DNA of 64,000 nt from an uncultured Lachnospiraceae bacterium (GTDB taxonomy: Bacteria; Bacillota; Clostridia; Lachnospirales; Lachnospiraceae), in assembly GCA_946558695.1 (NCBI GenBank), contig CAMNTQ010000005.1:28057-92056 (forward strand). The letters are read 5' to 3'. Each line of letters begins with the position of its first letter. The first letter of the stretch is position 1. A model generated the notes under the pieces. The model saw nothing but the letters and a program-made list of their open reading frames with translations, was not told where the DNA came from and searched no databases. The translations under genes were made by a program, and so were the position numbers. This document shows, piece after piece, positions 1 to 10,000 of this stretch.

Positions 1-62
1 CTTCTGAAAAAAACAATAAAGCAGTATATTCATTACCAGCCAGCAACAGAAAGGAGCAAAAC

Positions 63-1391
63 ATGAAAAATAATACAGCAAAACACTGCTTTCAAAAAAC
101 ATCGGCGGCTCTTTTGACCATTATTATGACTTGCCTTCTGGTTTCCTGCACAGACAAGCCCGAGGCAAGCCATAATCTTGCTTCAGATGAGACAGAAGGG
201 AAAAAAGTCGTCAATCTTTTCGGTCCGATGGAGAAATCAAAACCCAATGCTACAAATGTCTCAAGAAGTGCATTTGACCGCACAATAGAACTGGCAGAAA
301 AAGAGCTTGAGTTGACCGTGAAGTACAGAACCTATACTGCAGAAAACTATCAGGAAAAAACTTACGATGAGGTCGCTCTTGACAGGATACGCAGTCATAT
401 GGATGATCTCTATCTGTTGAATCCGGATACCATCCTAGTAACGGGTTCAGAAGGAAAGCTTATGGATCTGTCCGGACTTGACTGTGTGAATAATCTACGG
501 GATATTGTAAAAACGGCCAATACCATTGACGGAAAGTTAGTCGCTATCCCCCAGGAAATCGCAGCTTACGGTCTGTTCGTCAATAAAGATATGTTTGACA
601 GATACAAATTAAAGCTTCCCAATACACCGGAGGAATTCTTAGAATGCTGCCGGGTATTCAAGGAGAACGGTATTGAGACTCCCGTCGGCGCAAACCGATG
701 GTGGCTGGAAACTTTCGTCTTCGCCCAAGGCTATGCCGATCTTTATAACGGCGGCAGCACCGAAGCAGAAATCAAGGCTCTTAACAAGGGCGAGACTAAG
801 TACAGTGATTATATGCGGCCGGGATTTGAGTTTTTAAAAGAACTGATTGATAAAGGTTATATTGATGCCAAAACGGCTTATACCTACGAAGCAATAGAAG
901 GAGAAGGACCCGACTTCCTCGCGCAGAAGACCCCTATTGTCATGGCATACTGGAGCGCGGCGAATGCTGAGACCGCCTACGGCAAACCGGACTTTAACCT
1001 GCAGGTCATAGGTTTCCCAAGCAAGCTTGGACAGATGCCTGTCATCCCCATCACCGGTTACGGTGTCTGTACAGAAGCAGAAAACTTGGATGACTCACTG
1101 AAAGTTCTGGATGTTATACTTTCTGATGAAGCTCTCCAGTTATATACGGAAACCAACAAGGTCATCTCCCCGTCAAAAAATGTGGAAGTAGACTGTATAC
1201 CCGCATTAAAGCCGCTGAATGACAGAATTAAAGAGAATGTCTATGTACTGGGTTCCAATGCAAGCATGAACGTAGAGCAGTGGGGCAACACGTGCCTTAT
1301 CGTGAGAGATCTGTTAAACGGCGCAACGGTAGATGAATGCATGGCACGCTTTGATAAACTTCAGGAAGAAGCTTTGAACAAAACAAAATAA
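63..1391 (+). CDS. ABC transporter solute-binding lipoprotein (family 1, sugar type)
   Basis: A 442-residue exported protein with a basic N-terminus, a hydrophobic signal segment (about residues 13-27) and a lipobox LLVSC placing the lipidated cysteine at residue 29. The body resembles family 1 extracellular solute-binding proteins of sugar ABC importers: periplasmic-type fold stretches such as 'AIPQEIAAYGLFVNKDMFDRY' in which a substrate-contact loop precedes NKDMFD, and a late AINF/ITGYGVC hinge region. It would bind an oligosaccharide at the outer face of the membrane and hand it to a permease pair. No permease or ATPase is adjacent on the right, so partners are either to the left of the window or encoded elsewhere. 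The start is supported by GAAAGGAG seven bases upstream. Substrate cannot be told from sequence. Confidence 0.85.
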   Translation: MKNNTAKHCFQKTSAALLTIIMTCLLVSCTDKPEASHNLASDETEGKKVVNLFGPMEKSKPNATNVSRSAFDRTIELAEKELELTVKYRTYTAENYQEKTYDEVALDRIRSHMDDLYLLNPDTILVTGSEGKLMDLSGLDCVNNLRDIVKTANTIDGKLVAIPQEIAAYGLFVNKDMFDRYKLKLPNTPEEFLECCRVFKENGIETPVGANRWWLETFVFAQGYADLYNGGSTEAEIKALNKGETKYSDYMRPGFEFLKELIDKGYIDAKTAYTYEAIEGEGPDFLAQKTPIVMAYWSAANAETAYGKPDFNLQVIGFPSKLGQMPVIPITGYGVCTEAENLDDSLKVLDVILSDEALQLYTETNKVISPSKNVEVDCIPALKPLNDRIKENVYVLGSNASMNVEQWGNTCLIVRDLLNGATVDECMARFDKLQEEALNKTK

Positions 1392-1404
1392 AACTATAAG
1401 AACT

Positions 1405-1445
1405 AAAGCAAGCATTAAATTTCATATTAATGCTTGCTTTTTTTC
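1405..1445 (+). terminator. Intrinsic terminator after the solute-binding protein gene
   Basis: An inverted repeat AAGCAAGCATTAA / TTAATGCTTGCTT with an eight-base loop is followed by a run of seven T on the plus strand. It lies 14 bases after the stop codon, so it closes the transcription unit of the lipoprotein gene. Confidence 0.9.
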
Positions 1446-1530
1446 ACTTTCGGGTATAATATAGATATATGCTTAATATAGTTTTTAAAACTACATATCG
1501 TTATTATTATATATCAAGGAGGTATTTTGT

Positions 1531-2193
1531 ATGTCAAATACTATCAATCACTATGTTAAAGATCCCGGAAGCGCAATCACCCATTTTATAGGTATGCTGA
1601 TGGCTATATTCGCCGCTGTTCCCCTGATCATCAAGGCGGCCCATGAGCCGGGGCGCATCTATCTTATTTCTATTATCATATATGCGGCAAGCCTGATTCT
1701 ATTGTATGCGGCGAGCACTACTTATCATACCTTTAACCGCTCCGAAAGAGTTAATACGATTCTTAAAAAAATTGACCATATGATGATCAGCGTACTCATC
1801 GCCGGGAGCTACACTCCCATCTGTCTGCTCGTATTAGGCGGCAGCCGCGGATTGATACTCTTAACAATCGTATGGAGTTTCGCCATTGTCGGCATCTTGC
1901 TGAAAGCTTTCTGGGTATACTGCCCCCGCTGGGTATCTTCCGTATTATATATCGGTATGGGCTGGACCTGCGTTCTGGCTTTTACACAGATTTTAAATTC
2001 CATGTCGACAGCGGCTTTTATCTGGCTTCTTGCCGGCGGTGTCATCTACACTGCCGGCGGCGTCATCTATGCGCTTAAGCTCCCGATCTTCAATCTAAAA
2101 CACAAAAATTTCGGAAGCCATGAAATCTTCCACCTGTTTGTTATGGGCGGCAGTGCATGCCATTTTATTGTAATGTATGTGTTTGTCCTTTGA
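1531..2193 (+). CDS. Hemolysin III family (PAQR-like) membrane protein
   Basis: A 220-residue protein with seven predicted hydrophobic segments, the usual size for the bacterial hemolysin III/YqfA family related to PAQR receptors. Family signatures are visible: AITHFIGM near residue 20, a TTYHTF motif in the second segment, and the C-terminal SHEIFHLFV...CHF block; these conserved Ser, Asp and His residues form the metal site in the family. The physiological role of bacterial members is poorly defined (membrane lipid hydrolysis or membrane homeostasis have been proposed). AAGGAGG lies eight bases before the ATG, and a TATAAT at 1455-1460 could be its -10 element. The 3' end overlaps the convergent GIY-YIG gene by 29 bases. 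Confidence 0.88.
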   Translation: MSNTINHYVKDPGSAITHFIGMLMAIFAAVPLIIKAAHEPGRIYLISIIIYAASLILLYAASTTYHTFNRSERVNTILKKIDHMMISVLIAGSYTPICLLVLGGSRGLILLTIVWSFAIVGILLKAFWVYCPRWVSSVLYIGMGWTCVLAFTQILNSMSTAAFIWLLAGGVIYTAGGVIYALKLPIFNLKHKNFGSHEIFHLFVMGGSACHFIVMYVFVL

Positions 2194-2443
2194 TCTTTAT
2201 AGATTGTTGTTCGATCAACTTTAATTTTTCCGGGCGGGACATATGTTTGATCGCATATTCCCGTCTCATCGCTTCTGCCTTTGTATCAAATGCTTCCGAA
2301 TACACCAGCTTCACCGGGCGGCGGCTTTTCGTATATTTGGCGCCCTTTCCCGCGTTGTGTACGGCAACTCTTTTTTTCAGGTCCGTCGTCCATCCAGTAT
2401 AAAGACTTTTATCCCTGCATTCTACGATATAGATATAATTCAT
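2165..2443 (-). CDS. GIY-YIG nuclease-domain protein (UPF0213/YhbQ type)
   Basis: A 92-residue single-domain GIY-YIG protein. The N-terminus [19 protein letters not shown] supplies the GIY (YIV) and YIG (YTG) halves, followed by the conserved Arg in LKKRVAVHN, a KYT motif and the catalytic Glu region [10 protein letters not shown]. The family resembles the UvrC nuclease module and includes small housekeeping proteins of unclear role rather than only homing endonucleases. The frame stays open 23 codons further upstream, but the chosen ATG has AGGTG five bases before it and begins exactly at the domain. The gene converges on and overlaps the hemolysin III gene by 29 bases. Confidence 0.85.
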   Translation of the reverse strand: MNYIYIVECRDKSLYTGWTTDLKKRVAVHNAGKGAKYTKSRRPVKLVYSEAFDTKAEAMRREYAIKHMSRPEKLKLIEQQSIKIKGQTHTLQ

Positions 2444-2610
2444 ATTCACACCTGTCATCTGTACTTTTGTCCTTGCTCGTCTAACCCTCTGATACTGCGG
2501 ATCGCTATGCACTTTGCACTCCCATCATTATAAAACATCTGTCCTATCCCACACAAGATTTTCCGATGGAAAGGCGAAAAAGAATGCGGACCACTCCGCA
2601 CGGCTTACAA

Positions 2611-2653
2611 TAAAAAACAGCCCGGCACATCAAATATTGCCGGACTGCTGTTT
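2611..2653 (-). terminator. Intrinsic terminator after spoIIQ
   Basis: On the minus strand AACAGC...CCGGCA arms fold (6+6 pairs with a three-base bulge) and are followed by TTTTTTATTG. It sits directly after the spoIIQ stop codon and ends the spoIID-spoIIQ unit. Confidence 0.8.
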
Positions 2654-2655
2654 CT

Positions 2656-3450
2656 TTACTCTACCAGATAATCCATCGGATTGACCGGTTGTCCATCTTT
2701 TCTCATCTCAAAGTATACATTGCAGCCTTCTACGCTGTAATAGATCGTCGGATCTCCAACATAACCAAGTATCGTCTTGCTGTCTACATAATCGCCCGTT
2801 TTTACTTCCACGTCATTTAGCTGCCCATAGAACAATTCGTATCCGCCGCCGATATCAACGTTCACTGTCGTTCCCGTCTCTGCCGTCTTATCGATAGACT
2901 TTACGATTCCCGGCGCGGATGAGATGATCTGATCACCCTTCTCCCCGGAAATCACCAGCGCCGGATTATACTTGAACTGATCCAGCGTAGAAAAATACAC
3001 GGTCTTGTCCATGCTGTAATTCATGAGCAGCGTTCCCTCCACTGGCCACAAAAGCTTGCTTTCACTTGAAAAATTTACTGCATTACTTTTCCCAGCTGTC
3101 TGCTCTGTGCTTTTTTCCCGGCTGTCCTGCGTCTCTGTTTCCTGTTCCTCTTCTTCTGTCTCTTTCGTATCAACAGCTTCCAAAGGTTTGTTCAAAACCT
3201 CTTCTTCCTTTTCGTTGACAATCCGGTTCGTATTGGTCGGCTCTGACTTTTCTGTCTGTTCCTTCTGCTCCGGTTTCTTTGCCTGCGACAGTTCCATCTG
3301 CTCTATTTCCCGCTGTGATTCTCTGTAGTCCTTAAATGTATATGTTCCCACAATCGCAATTGCTGCTACAAAACACAACACTGCCGCGACGGCTGCTCCC
3401 CTGTTCTTTCTTTTTGGCTTAAATTTTGGAGTTTGCCTTTCATTCATCAT
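2656..3450 (-). CDS. spoIIQ: Stage II sporulation protein Q (SpoIIQ), LytM-like domain without zinc ligands
   Basis: A 264-residue protein: short basic cytoplasmic tail, one transmembrane helix (about residues 21-40), a Glu/Lys/Thr-rich linker to about residue 130, then a LytM/M23-like domain (LLWPVEGTLL...VNPMDYL). In sporulating Firmicutes SpoIIQ is made in the forespore and binds SpoIIIAH from the mother cell across the septum. Identity is supported by spoIID immediately upstream. The M23 zinc site (HxxxD and HxH) is absent: the whole C-terminal domain contains no histidine, and the usual YAHL stretch reads FYGQL. It is therefore probably structural, not a peptidase. The frame opens three codons earlier with GTG; I chose the ATG that follows AGAGGTGG at good spacing. 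Confidence 0.85.
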   Translation of the reverse strand: MMNERQTPKFKPKRKNRGAAVAAVLCFVAAIAIVGTYTFKDYRESQREIEQMELSQAKKPEQKEQTEKSEPTNTNRIVNEKEEEVLNKPLEAVDTKETEEEEQETETQDSREKSTEQTAGKSNAVNFSSESKLLWPVEGTLLMNYSMDKTVYFSTLDQFKYNPALVISGEKGDQIISSAPGIVKSIDKTAETGTTVNVDIGGGYELFYGQLNDVEVKTGDYVDSKTILGYVGDPTIYYSVEGCNVYFEMRKDGQPVNPMDYLVE

Positions 3451-3522
3451 AATCACCACCTCTGACTCTATTTTTGCCAGATAGCGGCCGTCTTATTCTT
3501 ACAAATACAATTAAATCAAACT

Positions 3523-4482
3523 TTACTCCGACGGACTCGACAATACAATATCCGTCACCTCTTTTATATCTGTTCCTTCAAAAAACCGCTCCAAAATTTC
3601 CTCATAACCGTCCCCTTTTTTCGCCGTCTCATTTGCCGTATTCTGGCTCATTCCCAGTCCATGTCCGACGCCTCTTGTCGTGATTCGAAGCTTCCCATTA
3701 TATTTCTGCAAAGTAAAACAGCTTGATGCCAGATGATAATTTGTCCGGAATTCCTCCCCGCTTACCCTTTCCTTCCCAACTCTTACGCTCAGCACATATC
3801 CGGCTGTATCGCACTGTTCCACCTCCACGTCCATATCTTCAAGAGTGACTGTCTGTATCTGTTCCTCTGCTTCAATATCCAACGGACATTCCAGAATTTT
3901 TAAATAAGGATAAGATTCTCCGAGTACCTCCTTCCCGTCTCTGGTACTCCCGTTACTCAGCCGGAAAAACGGCGTGTTCGCAAGTTTTCCCTCATACATA
4001 AGCACTTGGCCTTCCGTACTGCGCCACGCATTCCTCAGTTTACTGTAATAGCGGGAATATTTTGTCACCCCCCACGCTTTCTCCATCTGCTTCTGGGTCC
4101 AAAAGGAGTCACTAAGTACCGTATCGCTTCCCTCTTTCTCAATCTTACGGTAAACATCTGTCCGTACCAACACTGCCTGAGCCTTCAGCATCTCTTTATG
4201 GTAATCAGGAAGTACCTCTTTTGCCATAATTCCGATACAGTAATCTTCAATCGGAATCTCGACAATCTCACTTTGATCAGACGGCGTGTCCTTGTTCTCA
4301 TTTTCCAGATTTTTATCGCCGATGTCTTCCGACTGACTTTCATCCAATCTCACTTTCACATACGTCCCGTCCACATGAGATGAAGCCGTGATGCTTGGCC
4401 CATTTATAAATACAGTTATTACATAAGGCAATAATACTATAATAATCAGATAATACCCAAATTGTTTGAATCTCTGCCGCAT
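3523..4482 (-). CDS. spoIID: Stage II sporulation protein D (SpoIID), lytic transglycosylase
   Basis: A 319-residue protein with an N-terminal membrane anchor (about residues 9-27) and a SpoIID/LytB-type domain. Recognisable stretches are MAKEVLPDYHKEMLKAQAVLVRT (matching the family's AxEMP...ALKAQAVAART, containing the catalytic Glu), the NGSTRDGKEV loop and the terminal GVGHGLGMSQN motif. With SpoIIM/SpoIIP it degrades septal peptidoglycan to drive engulfment. It lies 72 bases upstream of spoIIQ on the same strand, the typical clostridial pairing. Its Shine-Dalgarno (GGGAGG) is part of the terminator stem of the preceding glgP gene. The start ATG overlaps the end of the T-run of that terminator. 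Confidence 0.9.
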   Translation of the reverse strand: MRQRFKQFGYYLIIIVLLPYVITVFINGPSITASSHVDGTYVKVRLDESQSEDIGDKNLENENKDTPSDQSEIVEIPIEDYCIGIMAKEVLPDYHKEMLKAQAVLVRTDVYRKIEKEGSDTVLSDSFWTQKQMEKAWGVTKYSRYYSKLRNAWRSTEGQVLMYEGKLANTPFFRLSNGSTRDGKEVLGESYPYLKILECPLDIEAEEQIQTVTLEDMDVEVEQCDTAGYVLSVRVGKERVSGEEFRTNYHLASSCFTLQKYNGKLRITTRGVGHGLGMSQNTANETAKKGDGYEEILERFFEGTDIKEVTDIVLSSPSE

Positions 4483-4483
4483 A

Positions 4484-4512
4484 AAAAAGCCCTCCCATAC
4501 ACTGTATGGGAG
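4484..4512 (-). terminator. Terminator of the ileS-glgP unit that also carries the spoIID ribosome site
   Basis: A perfect 10-base inverted repeat (CTCCCATACA / TGTATGGGAG) is followed on the minus strand by GGCTTTTTT. It ends the glgP transcript. The second arm contains GGGAGG, the only Shine-Dalgarno candidate for spoIID, whose ATG starts directly after the T-run. Confidence 0.85.
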
Positions 4513-4553
4513 AACTTCATTATTTATGCATGATATCCTTATATTTATATTCT

Positions 4554-7016
4554 TTATACTTCAACTTTAATCTTATCAAGTTTCCAGATATCTTCTATAT
4601 ACTCTTCAATTGTTCTGTCAGATGAGAACTTACCGCAGCAGGCCGCATTAAGCAGCGCCATTTTTGCCCATCTGTCTTTATCCTTGTAAGCTTCCTCTAC
4701 TTCTTCCTGTGCCTTTGCATAGGCGCGGAAGTCCTTCAGGATGAAGTACATATCTGCTTTGTCGTTCCCTTTCCGGATCAACAGGCTGTTATAAAGGTCG
4801 CGGTATCTCTCCGAATCACCTTCCGCATAGGTTCCGTCTACAAGCTGGTTCACTACGCGGCGTATTTCTTCGTCGTTATTGTAGATGTCATACGGATTGT
4901 AACCGCCGTTCTTCTCGTATCCCATAACCTCATCCGAACTCATACCGAAGATAAATGCATTCTCCTCACCCACTTCTTCTACGATCTCCACATTGGCGCC
5001 GTCCATCGTCCCGATTGTAGGAGCGCCGTTCAGCATAAATTTCATATTACCCGTACCGGAAGCTTCTTTCGATGCGGTGGAAATCTGCTCGCTTACATCT
5101 GCCGCCGCAAATATCCACTCTGCGATGGATACACGGTAATCCTCGATAAACACAACTTTGAGCTTTCCGTTGATGCTGCGGTCATTGTTTACCACGTCAG
5201 CCACAGAGTTAATCAGCTTGATGATCTCTTTTGCACGGATATAACCTGCGGAAGCCTTCGCTCCAAAGATAAATGTTCTTGGATAGAAACTCATCTCCGG
5301 ATGGCTCTTGATCTTGTTATACAGATACATCACATGCATGATATTGAGAAGCTGTCTCTTATACTCATGAAGTCTCTTAACCTGCACATCGAAAATAGAG
5401 TCCGGATCAACTTCAATTCCGTTATGTTCCATAATGTATGCAGCAAGACGTTCTTTATTCTTACGCTTGATCACCATAAATTCTTTCGCAGCAGCCTCAT
5501 CCTCTGCATATTTCTTCAGCCCGCTCATAAGAGAAAGGTCTGTCGCCCAGTCTTTTGTACCAAGCTTCTTTGTCACCCAGTCGGCAAGAAGCGGATTTCC
5601 ATGCAGCAGGAAACGTCTCTGGGTGATTCCGTTTGTCTTATTGTTGAACTTCTCCGGCATCATCTCATAGAAATCTTTAAGCTCACGTTTCTTAAGAATC
5701 TCTGTATGAAGTCTTGCCACGCCATTTACGGAATAGCCGGCAACAATCGCAAGATGCGCCATCTTAACCTGTCCGTCGCGCAAGATTCCCATCTTTCTTA
5801 CCTTCTCCTCATCGCCCGGATACATCTCGCGCACCTGCACGATAAAGCGGCGGTCGATTTCCTGAACGATCTGGTAAACTCTCGGAAGAAGCTTGGAAAA
5901 CAGGTCAATCGGCCATTTTTCAAGAGCCTCTGCCATAATCGTATGGTTCGTATAAGCACATGCCTTTGTTGTAACATCCCATGCTTCATTCCACTCTAAC
6001 TGGTAATCGTCTAACAGAATTCTCATGAGCTCTGCAACCGCTACCGTCGGATGGGTATCATTCATCTGGAACGTAGCCTTCTCATAAAGTTTTCTTATAT
6101 CGTCATGAGCTCTCATATACTTTGCAACTGCTGCCTGAAGGCTGGCAGACACAAAGAAATACTGCTGTTTCAGACGAAGCTCCTTACCTGCGTAATGGTT
6201 ATCGTTCGGATAAAGCACCTCTACGATATTCTTTGCCAGATTCTGCTGCTCCACCGCCTTGTAGTAATCTCCTCTGTCAAAGGATTCCAGCCGGAAATCA
6301 ACAATTGGCTCGGCATCCCAGATGCGGAGTGTATTAACCTGATTATTGTTATATCCGACAATCGGATAATCATACGGGACTGCACGTACAGACTCATAAT
6401 TCTCCTGTTTGAACAGAGTCTTCCCGGTCTTATCATCGTACTCTACACGGATATTTCCGCCGAAGCGGATCTCTTTCGCGTACTCTGGTCTGCGAAGTTC
6501 AAATGGATTGCCGTACTTTAACCAGTTGTCAGGCGCTTCCACCTGATATCCGTCTTTGATCTCCTGCTTAAACATACCATAGCGGTAACGGATGCCGCAG
6601 CCATATGCGGCGTACCCCAATGACGCAAGAGAATCAAGGAAACATGCGGCCAGACGTCCCAATCCGCCGTTTCCAAGCGCCGGATCCGGCTCCTGATCCT
6701 CAATCGCATTCAGATCAATGCCAAGCTCGTCAAGCGCTTCCTTTACTTCCTTATAAGCTGTCATATTGATAAGATTATTTCCAAGAGCACGGCCCATTAA
6801 AAATTCCATGGACATATAATACACAATCTTCGGATCATCCTTGTCAAACTGTCTCTGTGTCGCAATCCAATCATCAATGATTGCATCTTTTACCACGTAA
6901 GATACCGCCTGAAATTGCTCCTGCGGATTTGCTTCGTCCAATTCCTTACGAAATAACCTTCTGATATTATCCTGCACGTCTCTTTTAAATTTAATCTTAT
7001 TAAATCTCTCGTTCAT
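4554..7016 (-). CDS. glgP: Glycogen/alpha-glucan phosphorylase
   Basis: An 820-residue member of glycosyltransferase family 35, the usual length. It releases glucose 1-phosphate from alpha-1,4-glucan chain ends using phosphate. Visible signatures include MSMEFLMGRALGNNL near the N-terminus, DPALGNGGLGRLAACF, and the pyridoxal-phosphate region EASGTGNMKFMLNGA with the Schiff-base lysine. The frame extends 13 codons upstream, but AAAGGA nine bases before MNERFNKIK marks the likely start. That ribosome site lies inside the last codons of ileS, and only four bases separate the two genes, so glgP is probably co-transcribed and translationally coupled with ileS under the Ile T-box. The terminator lies 42 bases after the stop. 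Confidence 0.96.
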   Translation of the reverse strand: MNERFNKIKFKRDVQDNIRRLFRKELDEANPQEQFQAVSYVVKDAIIDDWIATQRQFDKDDPKIVYYMSMEFLMGRALGNNLINMTAYKEVKEALDELGIDLNAIEDQEPDPALGNGGLGRLAACFLDSLASLGYAAYGCGIRYRYGMFKQEIKDGYQVEAPDNWLKYGNPFELRRPEYAKEIRFGGNIRVEYDDKTGKTLFKQENYESVRAVPYDYPIVGYNNNQVNTLRIWDAEPIVDFRLESFDRGDYYKAVEQQNLAKNIVEVLYPNDNHYAGKELRLKQQYFFVSASLQAAVAKYMRAHDDIRKLYEKATFQMNDTHPTVAVAELMRILLDDYQLEWNEAWDVTTKACAYTNHTIMAEALEKWPIDLFSKLLPRVYQIVQEIDRRFIVQVREMYPGDEEKVRKMGILRDGQVKMAHLAIVAGYSVNGVARLHTEILKKRELKDFYEMMPEKFNNKTNGITQRRFLLHGNPLLADWVTKKLGTKDWATDLSLMSGLKKYAEDEAAAKEFMVIKRKNKERLAAYIMEHNGIEVDPDSIFDVQVKRLHEYKRQLLNIMHVMYLYNKIKSHPEMSFYPRTFIFGAKASAGYIRAKEIIKLINSVADVVNNDRSINGKLKVVFIEDYRVSIAEWIFAAADVSEQISTASKEASGTGNMKFMLNGAPTIGTMDGANVEIVEEVGEENAFIFGMSSDEVMGYEKNGGYNPYDIYNNDEEIRRVVNQLVDGTYAEGDSERYRDLYNSLLIRKGNDKADMYFILKDFRAYAKAQEEVEEAYKDKDRWAKMALLNAACCGKFSSDRTIEEYIEDIWKLDKIKVEV

Positions 7017-7020
7017 TTGT

Positions 7021-10000
7021 TCAAATCCTTTCCACTCCCAGTGTAACCCTTTCACCGTTAATCTTCCACTCCTTCACGTATCCTGCCGGGTTTCTCTTTT
7101 CTGCAGAAACCGCCAGCGTCTCGTCAGCGACCGCAGTCTTGTTATCGGCAAATATCTTTTCCGCCTTTTCTGTCCCCTCATAGGTGATCCGGATCTTATC
7201 CATCACCTCAAAGTCAGCTTCCTTACGCATCGTCTGAACCTTACTGATGATCTCGCGCACAAAACCTTCCTCTAAAAGTTCCTCTGACAGATTGGTGTCC
7301 AAAACAACTGTGATACCATTGTCATTTTCTGACACATAGCCTTCCATCTGCGCAGACGCAATCAAAAGATCTTCCCGGAACAGTGTAATCTCCTGACCGT
7401 TCACATCAAGCTTAAGCGCGCCGGATTCATTCAGTTCATCCATAGCTTTGTTTCCGTCAATCTCACTGAGCACTGATTTTATTCCACCTAGCATTTTACC
7501 ATATTTAGGCCCGACTGTCTTTAGCTGTGGTTTAAAAGAATATGAGGTAAAATCACGTACTTCTTGTGTAAATGTTACAGTTTTCACATTTAATTCGTCT
7601 GTTACAACATCTTTGTAAAATTCTGAGAGGTCAAAATCCGCCTTTACATACATCCGGCCGATCGGCTGACGATTTTTGATATTAGCGCTGTTCCTTAAGG
7701 CGCGTCCCATAACGACAAGCTTCAGTACATTATCCATGTTGGCTTCCAGTTTCTTATCAATCTGTGACTCTGCAGCTACTGGGAAATCACACAGATGAAT
7801 GCTCTCCGGCGCCGTCTGATCAATACTCCTGACGAGATTTTGATAAATGTCCTCCGTCATAAACGGAATCAGCGGAGCCGCCGCCTTGCTGCACTCTACA
7901 AGCGCAGTGTAAAGGGTCATATAAGCATTAATTTTATCCTGCTCCATACCCTTCGCCCAAAAACGCTCACGGCTTCTTCTTACATACCAGTTGCTCATGT
8001 CATCCACAAATTCCTGCAGCGCCCTTGCCGCCTCCGGTATCCTGTAATTTCCAAGGTGGCCGTCCACATCTTTGATGAGTGTGTTTAATTTGGAAAGAAG
8101 CCATTTATCCATCACGGATAATTTGTCATATTCCAGCGTATATTTTGCCGCATCAAAATGATCAATATTCGCATACAGCACAAAGAATGCATAAGTATTC
8201 CACAAAGTACCCATAAACTTGCGCTGTCCCTCTACAACCGCTTTTCCGTGAAAACGATTCGGAAGCCACGGCGCGCTGTTCACGTAGAAATACCAGCGGA
8301 TCGCATCTGCCCCGTATTTTTCGAGAGCGTCAAAAGGATCTATTGCATTTCCCTTGGATTTACTCATCTTCTGTCCCTTCTCATCCTGCACATGACCCAG
8401 AACAATGACATTCTTATACGGAGCCTTGTTGAAGATAAGCGTCGAAATCGCAAGCAGGGAATAAAACCACCCTCTTGTCTGATCTACCGCTTCTGAGATA
8501 AAGTCTGCCGGGAACTGCTGTGCAAATACATCCTGATTCTCAAACGGATAATGGTGCTGTGCAAACGGCATTGCCCCGGAATCAAACCAGCAGTCGATTA
8601 CCTCCGGCACACGATGCATCTCCTTCCCGCACTTCGGACAGCGAATGGTCACTTCGTCAATATACGGACGGTGAAGCTCGATGTCATCCGGACAGTTATC
8701 GGACATAGATTTTAATTCCTCGATACTTCCGATAGAATGCTGATGCCCGCATTCGCATTCCCAGATATTGAGCGGCGTTCCCCAATAACGGTTCCGGCTG
8801 ATCCCCCAGTCCTGAACATTCTCCAGCCAGTCGCCGAAACGCCCTTTCCCGATACTCTCCGGAATCCAGTTAATCGTATTATTATTGGCAATCAAATCGT
8901 CCTTCACAGCCGTCATGTTGATAAACCATGACTCGCGCGCATAGTAAATCAGAGGTGTGTCGCATCTCCAACAGTGCGGGTAACTGTGCTCAAAATTCGG
9001 CGCAGCAAATAAGAGTCCGCGTTTTTCAAGATCTTTAAGAACCTCTGGATCGGCCTTCTTTACAAATAACCCGGCAAATGGAGTTGACTTATGCATATTG
9101 CCCTTCTCATCTACAAGCTGCACGAACGGCATATCATACTTGCGGCACACTTTCGCGTCATCCTCACCGAATGCCGGCGCGATATGAACGACTCCCGTAC
9201 CGTCGGTAAGCGTTACATAATCATCACAGGTTACATAGAATGCTTTCTTATGCTGATTTGCGATGCCATCCGCCGCGCACTGGTAAAGCGGTTCGTATTC
9301 CTTATACTCCAGATCCTTTCCGGTATAAGTCTCAAGCACCTCATAAGCCGCTTCCCCCTCCTTTGCCAGAGGAGACAGCACCGTATCAAGAAGCGCCTCC
9401 GCCATATAATAAGTATAGCCGTCTATACATTTTACCTTCGCATACGTCTCTCTCGGATTGATACAAAGACCTAAGTTCGAAGGCAGTGTCCACGGTGTGG
9501 TCGTCCATGCTAGAAGATATGCATCCTCTCCCACCGCCTTAAAGCGGACAATCGCAGAACGCTCCTTCACATCTTTATACCCCTGCGCTACTTCCTGCGC
9601 AGACAGCGGCGTACCGCAGCGCGGGCAATAAGGTACGATTTTAAATCCTTTATAGAGAAGTCCTTTATCCCAAATCTTCTTAAGCGCCCACCACTCCGAC
9701 TCGATATAGTCATTGTGATAGGTTACGTATGGATGATCCATATCCGCCCAAAAGCCCACCGTACCTGAGAAATCCTCCCACATACCCTTATACTTCCAGA
9801 CACTTTCCTTACATTTGTCAATAAACGGTTCAAGACCATATTCCTCGATCTGATCCTTGCCGTCAAGCCCCAATGCCTTTTCAACCTCAAGTTCCACCGG
9901 CAGGCCATGGGTATCCCATCCCGCCTTTCTCGGCACCTGATATCCTTTCATGGTACGGTATCTCGGAATCATATCCTTGATCACGCGGGTCAGCACATGG

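Noticed and set aside
2165..2443. GIY-YIG gene considered as a homing endonuclease
   Set aside because: It is a stand-alone 92-residue domain of the YhbQ type, not inserted in an intron or gene.
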